Shown: piece by piece, positions 1 through 5,988 of the stretch
Numbering within the stretch: position 1 is the first letter of the stretch
How the letters are laid out: every line of letters begins with the position of its first letter
Source: Lachnospiraceae bacterium
Lineage (GTDB): Bacteria; Bacillota; Clostridia; Lachnospirales; Lachnospiraceae
NCBI GenBank assembly: GCA_014804185.1
Contig: JAAVAG010000149.1
Location: 1 to 5,988, forward strand
Length of the DNA: 5,988 bases
Reading direction: 5' to 3'
The notes under the pieces: generated by a model
What the model was told of the DNA's origin: nothing
Seen by the model: only the letters and a program-made list of their open reading frames with translations
Database searches by the model: none
Made by a program: the position numbers and the translations under genes

Positions 1-1247
1 ACATCAAACATTGAAAACCCCATTTCATTTGGCGACATCTTCTCCCTGAAAGATGCCGAAAACAACCTTACCAACCTCGGCAAGATATCAGAATCCATCG
101 ACACTATCCAGAACGCTTATAAAACCCTAAACGATGCAATTGACGAGTACAACGAAAATGGATCATTCTCCATCGACACCCTGCAATCTGTAATTGCTTT
201 AGGCGACGACTGGCTTGATTATCTGGTAGATGAAAAGGGTAATCTGACTCTCGATAAAGAATCTCTGGAAGCACTTACCCGTGCGCGTCTTAATGACATG
301 CGTGTCCAGGCAATCAATAACGTCATCGAAAACGTGAAGAATATCCAAGATGAAGCATCGGCAAATGAATATTTGGCATCAACAAACTATGCGCTTGCTG
401 ATTCTTATGAAGCAATTGCCAGAGCAAAATTGGATGATGCAGAAGCAAGTATGGCAGAAGCCGTTAAATCTGGAGATCTTTCCCAGTCCAGTATGAATGA
501 GGCTATGAGAAAGGCAAATGCTGATATTGATAAGATCAATAAGCTGTTTGACAATGCAAATGTCGGCGCAGGTTCTATTATGGGAGGTGGCGGTTCTGGT
601 TCAGGCTCATCCTCCGCCAAATCCGACTTTTCTGAAACAATAGATTTCTTCAAAGAGCGTGTACAAATACTGGACGATGCACTCTCCCACCTTGACACTA
701 CTATGGATAACGTATCCGGTTCGTTTGGCAGGAATAATCTCGTAGATGCCCAGTTAGGAATCAATGAAGAAAAATTCAACAACTACACCGATGCGCTTGC
801 CATGTACACCCAGAAAGCCAACGAAGCGTTTGCAAAGATTCCCGCAGACATTGCATCGAGGGTCAAAGACGGTGCTGTGGCTTTAACTGATTTTGTTGGA
901 GACGGTAATAAGGATGTTGTAGAAGCTATTAAGGATTACCAGTCCTGGGCAGATGAGATCTCCGCCTGCAAAGAAGAACTCGCAAAACTGGAGAAAGAAA
1001 TCCGTCAGCTTGAGTTAGAAAAATTCAACAATATCATGGAAGATTTTGAATCTCAATTCAATCTCCGTGGTGACAGCAAGGATCTCATCTCCAAACAGAT
1101 CGATTTGCTGAAAGAAGCTGGTGAACCAATCGGAGAATCGTTCTTCACGGCACAGATTGACCAGTCCAAGAAACAATTAGAATTATTAGAGAATGAAAAA
1201 GCGCAGCTTGTGAATCAGATGAGCAGTGCCGTTAGTTCCGGAAGGGT
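1..1247 (+). CDS. Tail tape measure protein, exon 1 (5'-partial, interrupted by a group I intron)
   Basis: The frame is open from base 1, so the gene starts left of the window; the ATG at 298 is internal. About 415 codons are visible. They are helix-rich, full of Glu/Lys/Asp/Gln, with coiled-coil-like stretches (for example around 955-1215) and a Gly/Ser linker (GGGGSGSGSSS) near visible residues 194-205. This style, the very long joined product (1019 visible residues) and the Dit/hub genes downstream fit a siphophage tape measure protein, which fills the tail tube lumen, sets tail length and is ejected with the DNA. I recognise the type, not a named homologue. Exon 1 ends in ...SSGR plus GT, the first two bases of a Val codon. 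Without splicing, the frame runs on for a few codons (NCCPLLQ) and stops at 1270-1272, giving a truncated protein. The rest of the protein lies at 1954-3766. Confidence 0.88.
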
Positions 1248-1350
1248 AAATTGTTGCCCTCTCCTGCAGTAATGTAGGATAAACAAAGTAACTATAACGG
1301 TTAAAATCCGATGGGACGGACAAGACCGTGGAAAGACTGATTAAAAAGTA

Positions 1351-1379
1351 TTGATATTTACAATTAAATACTGTATAAT
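1351..1379 (+). promoter_or_regulatory. Promoter of the antisense RNA
   Basis: TTGATA (1351-1356), a 17-base spacer, then TATAAT (1374-1379): a near-perfect housekeeping sigma promoter in an AT-rich stretch. It lies just inside the P6a stem of the intron. Tail genes have no reason to carry a promoter here, which supports an independent small RNA. Confidence 0.82.
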
Positions 1380-1396
1380 GACTACAAGAAATGAAA

Positions 1397-1429
1397 CAGT
1401 GCTACCCGTAATGCAGAACGGTTAGCCTT
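1397..1429 (+). repeat. Inverted motif, left copy (antitoxin 5' hairpin)
   Basis: Contains GTGCTACC (1399-1406), 11 bases, then ACGGTTAGCCTT (1418-1429). The same two blocks occur on the opposite strand in the toxin leader (1663-1695). The motif is itself an imperfect inverted repeat and forms the first hairpin of the antisense RNA. Confidence 0.65.
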
Positions 1430-1457
1430 GAAGTTTAATTAAATCCTAGTAAGAACT

Positions 1458-1495
1458 AGAAAGTAACTGTACTTTGGCGAGGGCGGTTACTTTCT
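1458..1495. terminator. Shared bidirectional terminator-like stem of toxin and antitoxin
   Basis: AGAAAGTAAC (1458-1467) and GTTACTTTCT (1486-1495) form a perfect 10-bp stem with an 18-nt loop usable from either strand. The toxin TAA (1489-1487) lies inside it. Convergent units sharing one terminator is the layout of the pAD1 Fst/RNAII locus. The T tracts are imperfect in both directions (+ TTTCTTGCATTCTT; minus TTTCTAGTTCTT), so termination may be partial. That would suit a stem lying in the middle of a phage late gene. Confidence 0.68.
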
Positions 1496-1591
1496 TGCAT
1501 TCTTACCATTTTCGTATCCTAACTTATATGATGCGCCGCACAAAATTGCTGCAATCGCAACAATATAATATATCGTTTCAATAGTTATCAT
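1487..1591 (-). CDS. Small membrane peptide, probable type I toxin (holin-like/Fst-like)
   Basis: ATG at 1591-1589 to TAA at 1489-1487; 34 residues, beginning MITIETIYYIVAIAAIL and ending GYENGKNARK. Residues about 4-21 form one hydrophobic span; the tail is polar and basic. Size and layout match small membrane toxins of Firmicutes type I systems (Fst about 33 residues, TxpA/BsrG, 'holin-like toxin'), which damage the membrane when over-made. A strong Shine-Dalgarno (AAAGGAGG on the minus strand, + 1603-1610) lies 11 nt before the ATG. An in-frame TTG at 1597-1595, 5 nt after it, is a possible alternative start adding two residues. The gene has its own consensus promoter, a leader hairpin covering the Shine-Dalgarno, and a terminator-like stem overlapping its stop codon, so it is very unlikely to be a chance ORF. 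It lies wholly inside the P6a loop of the intron, antisense to the tape measure gene. Toxicity is inferred, not shown. Confidence 0.75.
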   Translation of the reverse strand: MITIETIYYIVAIAAILCGASYKLGYENGKNARK

Positions 1592-1602
1592 ATGCAATAA
1601 GT

Positions 1603-1628
1603 CCTCCTTTCGTAGATTCCCCGAAAGG
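1603..1628 (-). promoter_or_regulatory. Leader hairpin covering the toxin Shine-Dalgarno
   Basis: The toxin leader can form CCTTTCG/CGAAAGG (1622-1628 with 1606-1612 in + coordinates), a perfect 7-bp stem with a 9-nt loop. It buries AAAGG of the AAAGGAGG ribosome site (1603-1610). Hiding the ribosome site in a stem is typical of type I toxin mRNAs, where translation must be held back until the mRNA is complete or processed. A second weaker stem (CAGAG/CTCTG, 1641-1658) lies upstream. Confidence 0.7.
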
Positions 1629-1662
1629 TTTCTATGTAAACAGAGCTTGTACTCTCTGGCGG

Positions 1663-1695
1663 AAGACTAACCGTCCTACCGTACTTAGGTAGCAC
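1663..1695 (-). repeat. Inverted motif, right copy (toxin leader)
   Basis: On the minus strand: GTGCTACC (+ 1695-1688), 13 bases, then ACGGTTAGTCTT (+ 1674-1663). It matches the left copy in 8/8 and 11/12 bases of the two blocks. Both RNAs therefore begin with a like-sense copy. Because the motif's two arms are partly complementary, an arm in one RNA can pair with the opposite arm in the other. Confidence 0.65.
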
Positions 1696-1704
1696 AGGAT
1701 CTTA

Positions 1705-1733
1705 ATTGTAATATCAGCAAAAGTATCTGTCAA
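1705..1733 (-). promoter_or_regulatory. Promoter of the toxin mRNA
   Basis: Read on the minus strand: TTGACA (+ 1733-1728), a 17-base spacer, then TACAAT (+ 1710-1705). Five of six -10 bases and all -35 bases match consensus. Transcription should start near 1700-1698, giving a leader of about 107-109 nt before the toxin ATG. The -35 box abuts the 3' strand of P6a without overlapping it, so promoter and intron core are separate. Confidence 0.82.
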
Positions 1734-1953
1734 ACTATTTTTAGTCAGAATCCGTAGAGACTGTAATACTTTATGTGGCAACATATAAAGTTCCGTTACT
1801 CCCCTACCCTATCAATGTAGGGTGAAGATCCAGTCCGAACTCGCAAAATAATCCCAAATTAAAATAAAATGTGAGAATATGCCAGAAATGACATATCGCC
1901 ATATCGCAATGATAATATGGTCAGTAACCAGTAATGGTGAAAGTAACAGATTG

Positions 1954-3766
1954 ACAGAAAGGAACCGACGAATGGCTTGAGATGGTGAATGCACTTTCCG
2001 ATGTAGACGGCAGCATCCTTGACTGCAAAAAGTCTGTAGAAGAATTTGACAACGAACTTCTCAGCCTACACACAGAGATATTCAACCGCATTCAAGATCA
2101 ATTCTCTAATCTTGATTCAGAAATCTCTAACCTGATAGACCTGTTTGATGAATTTGAAATATCAGACGAAAAAGGCATCTGGTCAAAAGAGGGACTTACA
2201 CAGCTTGGTCTTCTCACACAGCAATATGAACTGGCGCAGTACCAGATTCAGCAGTACAATAACGAGATTGACGAGTTGAACCGGCAATATCTTTCCGGCA
2301 GATACTCCGCCACCGAATACGCTGATAAACTGGCGGATCTTTCTTCCGCACAGTGGGATGCTGTAAAGGCTACAGAATCCGCCAAAGATGCCATTATGGA
2401 TCTGAACGAGACGCGCATTGAGAACCAGATCAAAGGTATCGAAAAGGAAATTGATGCGTACAAGGAACTGACGGATGCACAGATCGAAGCATTGAAAGCA
2501 TCCAAAGATCTCCACGACTATGAAAAATCCATTGCGGAGAAAACAAAATCCATCACGGATCTGGAACGTCAGATAGCTGCCATGCAGAACGATACCTCAG
2601 CCGCAACCGTAGCAAAAAGAAAGCAGCTGGAACAGCAGCTCGCAGATGCCAGGGCAGACCTTGATGAAACCCAATATCAGCACTCTGTGGAAGTTCAGGA
2701 AGATGCCCTGAATAAGCAGTATGAAGACTACGAAAAGACCCGTAACGAGGAGATTGATACCCTCAGAGAATCCCTGAACGACAGAGAGGCGATGCTGGCA
2801 CAGTCCTTTGAGACGGTAAAGGCAAATGCGTCTTTCGTAGGGCAGGAAATCACATGGATTGCCGCACAGCACGGCGTGTCCGTATCCAACTCCCTTATCT
2901 CTTCCTGGCAGTCCGGCGAACGGGCGATTGCATCCTACGGCGAAGTATTGTCCCAGGGAACCTCTGCGTTTATCGGCAATATCATGGGCGTGGAAAATGA
3001 AATATGGAACCTGCAGGCACAGGCAAATACCACTGCCGACTCCCTTGCATGGATGTTCTCCACAAAGGCCGATGCCCTTGTAAATGAACTCGCCGCATCC
3101 TATTACTGTGAGGAAAATCTCCAGACAATGACGCTTGCCCTCCAGGACAGTCTGATTGGTACTTTGGAACGCGGATATGATGTCAGCAGTATTGTAAATT
3201 CCATCAATAGCATTACGGATTCCGCAGGACGCGCAAAAGCAGCCATTGATAGTCTTCTTGGATCAACCTCTAACAGCAACAATGTATTGACAGGTGGCGG
3301 CGGATCCAGTTCTGGCTTAATTGAAATACCAAACAATAGAGTTAATATAAATCTAATGGCTTATGCTGGCGGCACCCGCTCCACCAGGGGCAACCTCTTC
3401 ATCAAAGATGAAAACGGATATGAACTGCTGCTTAATAAACTGTCAAACGGCAGATATGCCGTCGCAAATGAGGGCAGTCAGGTGTTCACCAAGGAACAGA
3501 CCGACCATCTGTATGAACAGTCAAAACTGGATCCCGCCCTGTGGCCCCGCTTCAATACAGCGGAGGAACTATGGAAAAATGCAGGAATCATGAAACCCAT
3601 GGTAAACAGGACTGTAAATAACAGTACTCCCGTGCAGATCGGAAATCTTGTCAACGTGGAGGGAAATGTCGGCAGTTCCGATATCAGACAGATGGAGGTT
3701 ATTGCCGATAAAGCTGTGAATAAACTGGTAAACAGGCTGCATGACGGGATTACCTATGGTAGATAA
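1954..3766 (+). CDS. Tail tape measure protein, exon 2 (C-terminal part)
   Basis: The first base completes the Val codon begun in exon 1, giving ...SSGR-V-QKGTDEWLEMVNALSDV..., a smooth continuation of the kind seen in tape measure proteins of Clostridia phages. The ATG at 1982 is internal and has no good ribosome site, so it is not the real start. Residues coded at about 2030-2850 form long charged coiled coils (for example KSITDLERQIAAMQN). A small-residue-rich, less charged segment at about 2850-3270 may be the compact or membrane-active part. A Gly/Ser linker (GGGGSSSG) follows near 3293. The C-terminal domain contains GGTRSTRGNLFIKDENGYEL and EGSQVFTKEQTDHLYEQS, a pattern I associate with tape measure C-termini. 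The stop is TAA at 3764-3766. No stop follows in the same frame until the end of dit, so one stop codon separates the two genes. Confidence 0.9.
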
Positions 3767-3811
3767 TCCCAAAAGCTGCAGCAGACAAATTCTAATTCTG
3801 ACAGAAAGCAG

Positions 3812-4636
3812 GTGACAACAATAGAACTCTTATATAATGACTTGATTTTGGGTAATTTCAGGGCATCCGACTATGGTTTCATAGTCGGATCCTTTTTGTA
3901 TGACGGCGAATCCGAGGACGACATCGGGATGAGCATATCTACAATAGAAGAATTTATCGGCCACACCCCTGTCCCCGTCTATCTGGGACAGACATATTCC
4001 GATAAATTAAAACCACAGATCACACTGGTGAAAAATCCGTGTGTGTTTTATGACAATCTGTATTTTGACGAAAAAGAATGCAGAACCGTTCTGCGTCTCC
4101 TGACCGGCATCAAAGGCTACCAGTGGCTGAAGCCGGTCACACAAAAGCCCGGGGAAGACTTATGGTATAAAGCCAGAATAAACAGCGTTTCTTATAAACG
4201 CGCCGATGGGCACGTTGCAGGAATCATTCTGAATATGGAGTGCGATTCCTGCTTCGCATGGTCCGGAGAATACAATATAACCATTCATGCGAAAGCAGAT
4301 CAGCATTTTTGTATCTACAACAATACGGATGATCTCAACAACTATGTATATCCCATGGTTTCTCTTATCCCCTCTTCCGCCGGACTTTTATCCATCACCA
4401 ATCTGAGCGACAACAAGCGGATCTCGGAAATAAATCACATCCAGGCAAATGAAAAAATCACCATAGATTCCAGGCGTCAGATTCTCTCTTCCGATCTGCC
4501 ACATGAAGCATTGCTGGATGACTTCAATCTCGGATGGTTCCGTCTTCTTCCGGGCAAAAATGAATATGTGTCTGATTCGGACGTTACTGTTTTCATGAAA
4601 TACAGAGTTCCAAGAAAGGCAGGGTTTGTGGAATGA
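3812..4636 (+). CDS. Distal tail protein (Dit-like, siphovirus tail component)
   Basis: 274 residues. It sits directly after the tape measure gene and before a hub-like gene, the standard place for Dit, which forms the hexameric ring joining the tail tube to the host-binding tip. The N-terminal part has YGFIVGSFLYDG, DDIGMSI and QTYSDKLKPQITLVKNPC, then a Y..LKP segment, fitting the Dit N-terminal domain that stacks on the tube. The C-terminal part (about residues 145-274) is beta-rich with little charge, as in the Dit galectin-like domain. The GTG at 3812 is the best start in the window but has a weak ribosome site (AGAAAG, very close). The frame is open back to the tape measure stop, so a small upstream extension or coupling by readthrough is possible. 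The stop overlaps the next ATG (ATGA, 4633-4636), indicating translational coupling. A perfect hairpin lies at codons 18-27. Confidence 0.82.
   Translation: MTTIELLYNDLILGNFRASDYGFIVGSFLYDGESEDDIGMSISTIEEFIGHTPVPVYLGQTYSDKLKPQITLVKNPCVFYDNLYFDEKECRTVLRLLTGIKGYQWLKPVTQKPGEDLWYKARINSVSYKRADGHVAGIILNMECDSCFAWSGEYNITIHAKADQHFCIYNNTDDLNNYVYPMVSLIPSSAGLLSITNLSDNKRISEINHIQANEKITIDSRRQILSSDLPHEALLDDFNLGWFRLLPGKNEYVSDSDVTVFMKYRVPRKAGFVE
3865..3890 (+). other. Perfect 11-bp hairpin followed by T5 inside dit
   Basis: ATCCGACTATG (3865-3875), loop GTTT, CATAGTCGGAT (3880-3890), then CCTTTTT to 3897. On the + strand this has the form of an intrinsic terminator, only about 50 bases after the dit start. 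It may be an attenuator, a processing or translation-control stem, or a chance result of codon choice in a DYGFIVGS stretch. Confidence 0.5.
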
Positions 4637-5988
4637 AAATAAACAGAGATTTTTTTGATCATCCTGTTGTGCCGGATTTTATATTGTGCAAAGCAAACAA
4701 AGAACGCATCGGCACGCTGCGGTGTACCGAAAAAAGCATGGATTGTAAGTTCAATGATATGGACGAAATCCATTTTACAACATATCTTTATCTTGATAAC
4801 GAAAAGAACCCTTATTACGACGCTGTGGACGTGATGAAGTACATCCTTCTGCCCGATGTGGGATTCTTTTCCATTACATCCGTAAACATTCAGTCTGAGG
4901 ATACGGAATTTGAATATAAAACAGTGACGGCAAAAAGCTATGAATGCCTGCTCGCACAGAAATATCTGGAAGAATTTTCCATCAACATGGGAACCGCCTG
5001 GAGCATAGACGGGGTGCAACTTTACAATATTCAGGAAAAAGACAAAAGTCTGCTCCATCTCGTATTGGAAAAATGCCCGGACTGGACAATAGGTCATGTT
5101 GACACTTCTCTCCAGACCATGCAGCGAAGTTTTGAAATCAGCAGGCAGGACATCTATTCTTTCATAAACAATGACATAGCGGAAGCATTTGCCTGTTTCT
5201 TCCTGTTTGACACTCTGCATAATACGGTCAATATTTACACCGAAGACACTGTCGGCAAAGACACAAATATCCATGTGTCGTACTGCAATCTTTTGAAAAG
5301 CACCGATCTCTCGTGCACCACGGACAATATTAAGACCTGCCTGACCATAACAGGCTCCGACGACCTGACGATCCGTGAGATCAATATGGGATATGACAGG
5401 ATCTATAATTTTGACTATTATAATTCCACAGAATTCATGAGCCACAATTTGTATGACGCATATAACAAATGGGTAAAGCTGAGACAATCCCTGCTGCCTG
5501 CCTATACGCCTCTCCTGTCGCAATATCAGGATTACTACACCCAGATCCATTTTCTTGACCATCAGAAAATGCCCTCCGTCTCAGGAAGTACAGACTGGAC
5601 AGAATATGGTCTGCAGCCGCTGAAAGAACAGTTGGCCGCATATGAACAGCGGCAGGCTGTGTCTATGAAAGCGGGACACGGAGATCCCTCCAGTCCGTTT
5701 TACGCCACCAGATATCTTCCGGTCTATCACACAATACAGGATATCAGCGCGCAGATCAAAATCGTAGAAGGTCAGATCAGCGCGCTCCGGGATCTGCAAA
5801 ATGTCGTTGCAGAGCAAATGTCCGAGATTATTTCGGCCGTATCCATGCAGAATAATTTCACGGAAGAAGAACGGAAAGAATTGTCAACCTTTATCCGCGA
5901 AGAAGAATGGAGCAGCTCCAATTATATTGTCACGGATTCCATGACAGATGAGGAAAGGTTTACAATGCTGAGGGATCTGCTGAAATTC
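4633..5988 (+). CDS. Tail hub / Tal-like tail protein (3'-partial)
   Basis: The ATG at 4633 overlaps the dit stop by 4 bases. The frame stays open for 452 codons to the right edge, so the C-terminus is outside the window. The N-terminal 360 or so residues (MKINRDFFDHPVVPDFILCK..., mixed alpha/beta, with YLYLDNEKNPYYDAVDVMKY and TAKSYECLLAQKYLEEFS) resemble the baseplate-hub domain of siphophage tail-associated proteins (phage minor structural protein / prophage tail endopeptidase N-terminal region). Position straight after Dit supports this. From about residue 260 a helix-rich part begins (YDAYNKWVKLRQSLLP, then LKEQLAAYEQRQ and QIKIVEGQISALRDLQN), probably a coiled coil leading to distal domains. 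No peptidase or glycosidase motif is visible in the part shown, so a lytic role cannot be claimed. A 361-codon antisense ORF across dit and this gene is a shadow. Confidence 0.8.
   Translation, partial: MKINRDFFDHPVVPDFILCKANKERIGTLRCTEKSMDCKFNDMDEIHFTTYLYLDNEKNPYYDAVDVMKYILLPDVGFFSITSVNIQSEDTEFEYKTVTAKSYECLLAQKYLEEFSINMGTAWSIDGVQLYNIQEKDKSLLHLVLEKCPDWTIGHVDTSLQTMQRSFEISRQDIYSFINNDIAEAFACFFLFDTLHNTVNIYTEDTVGKDTNIHVSYCNLLKSTDLSCTTDNIKTCLTITGSDDLTIREINMGYDRIYNFDYYNSTEFMSHNLYDAYNKWVKLRQSLLPAYTPLLSQYQDYYTQIHFLDHQKMPSVSGSTDWTEYGLQPLKEQLAAYEQRQAVSMKAGHGDPSSPFYATRYLPVYHTIQDISAQIKIVEGQISALRDLQNVVAEQMSEIISAVSMQNNFTEEERKELSTFIREEEWSSSNYIVTDSMTDEERFTMLRDLLKF

Larger units (their letters stand above)
1386..1500 (+). 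ncRNA. Predicted antisense RNA antitoxin (RatA/RNAII-like)
   Basis: A consensus promoter at 1351-1379 should start a transcript near A1386. It would run through a hairpin at 1401-1426 (GCTACCCGT/ACGGTTAGC, 9 bp with one mismatch) and a small CTAGT/ACTAG hairpin (1446-1459), and end after the stem at 1458-1495, about 115 nt. No convincing ORF was found in it. Its 3' part is complementary to the 3' end of the toxin mRNA, including the stop codon, as in the convergent TxpA/RatA and Fst/RNAII systems. Its 5' hairpin shares sequence with the toxin leader. Ends are estimated from the promoter and stem. The same stretch is also made as part of the intron whenever the tail operon is transcribed. Confidence 0.68.
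1248..1953 (+). ncRNA. Group I (IA-like) self-splicing intron in the tape measure gene
   Basis: Elements seen by eye: P1, exon GAAGGGU (1241-1247) against GCCCUC (1256-1261), with U1247.G1256 at the splice site; P2, CCTGCA/TGTAGG closed by a GUAA tetraloop (1263-1278); P3, 1287-1292 with 1795-1800 (AGTAAC/GTTACT); P4, 1297-1301 with 1325-1329; P5, 1307-1310 with 1317-1320; P6, 1330-1332 with 1751-1753; P6a, 1337-1347 with 1738-1748 (11 bp, one G.U); P7, 1759-1763 with 1831-1835 (GACTG/CAGTC); P7.1, 1768-1774 with 1785-1791; P8, 1806-1811 with 1818-1823; P9, 1840-1844 with 1871-1875. Three smaller stems follow at 1877-1896, 1899-1920 and 1927-1938, the last with a GUAA loop. P10 pairs 1251-1254 with 1954-1957. 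The last base is G1953. The P3-P4-P5 string and the P7/P7.1/P3'/P8/P7' order resemble the T4 td intron as I recall it. Splicing restores the host frame exactly. There is no homing endonuclease. Confidence 0.92.

Noticed and set aside
405..782. 125-codon minus-strand ORF in exon 1.
   Set aside because: It is a mirror of the Ser/Gly/Ala-rich tape measure coding (a PEPEPPPP run opposite the Gly/Ser linker), with no sign of its own expression.
1349..1734. Homing endonuclease gene or its remnant in the P6a loop.
   Set aside because: No LAGLIDADG, GIY-YIG or HNH-like coding was seen on either strand; the only supported ORF is the 34-residue peptide.
1248..1953. Reading the tape measure gene as a frameshifted pseudogene or as two separate genes.
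   Set aside because: The gap has a complete group I core, and exact removal restores the frame. The ATG at 1982 lacks a ribosome site, and the protein is already in mid-motif before it.
1248..1953. Group II intron, IStron or insertion sequence.
   Set aside because: There is no GTGCG start, no domain V/AY end, no TnpA/TnpB or transposase coding, and no target duplication flanking the insert. P7/P3/P8 order is that of group I.
1812..1994. 60-codon minus-strand ORF across the 3' end of the intron.
   Set aside because: It covers P8, P7', P9 and the start of exon 2, which the intron structure explains. No Shine-Dalgarno was seen.
4477..5562. 361-codon ORF on the minus strand.
   Set aside because: It lies antisense to dit and the hub gene, which are open, coupled by ATGA and protein-like. 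The minus product is Ile/Val/Cys/His-rich without family features, and I see no ribosome site. It is a codon-bias shadow.

Overview
The window is a stretch of a tail-structural operon from a siphovirus-type prophage or phage of a low-to-mid GC Firmicute, most likely a gut Clostridia/Lachnospiraceae host. I infer this from protein style, codon use and gene order; no search was run. All large genes are on the + strand in the usual late order: tape measure protein, distal tail protein (Dit), then a tail-hub/Tal-like protein that runs off the right edge.

Region 1-3766 is one tape measure gene split in two. The reading frame is open from base 1 to a stop at 1270-1272 and resumes after 1954. The 706 bases between (1248-1953) fold as a group IA-like self-splicing intron. 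P1, P2, P3, P4, P5, P6/P6a, P7, P7.1, P8, P9 and a short P10 can all be placed by eye, with a U.G pair at the 5' splice site and a G as the last intron base. Joining 1247 to 1954 restores the frame exactly: 1247 + 1813 = 3060 nt, or 1020 codons including the stop.

The loop of P6a (about 1349-1734) is a usual place for a homing endonuclease in such introns. Here it holds what looks like a complete type I toxin-antitoxin module instead. On the minus strand there is a consensus promoter, a structured leader whose hairpin covers part of the Shine-Dalgarno, and a 34-residue single-membrane-span peptide. On the plus strand there is a consensus promoter for a short antisense RNA. The two units converge on one shared 10-bp perfect stem that overlaps the toxin stop codon. 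The arrangement recalls Fst/RNAII and TxpA/RatA. A toxin-antitoxin nested in a group I intron in the place of a homing endonuclease is the most exciting thing in the window, and I know of no described precedent.

Downstream, Dit (3812-4636, GTG start) is followed with a 4-base ATGA overlap by the hub protein (4633 to the edge). Dit carries a perfect 11-bp hairpin followed by five T's near its start, which looks like an attenuator. In the model, late transcription makes the tape measure precursor and the intron must splice out to give full-length protein. The excised intron is also complementary to the whole toxin mRNA.
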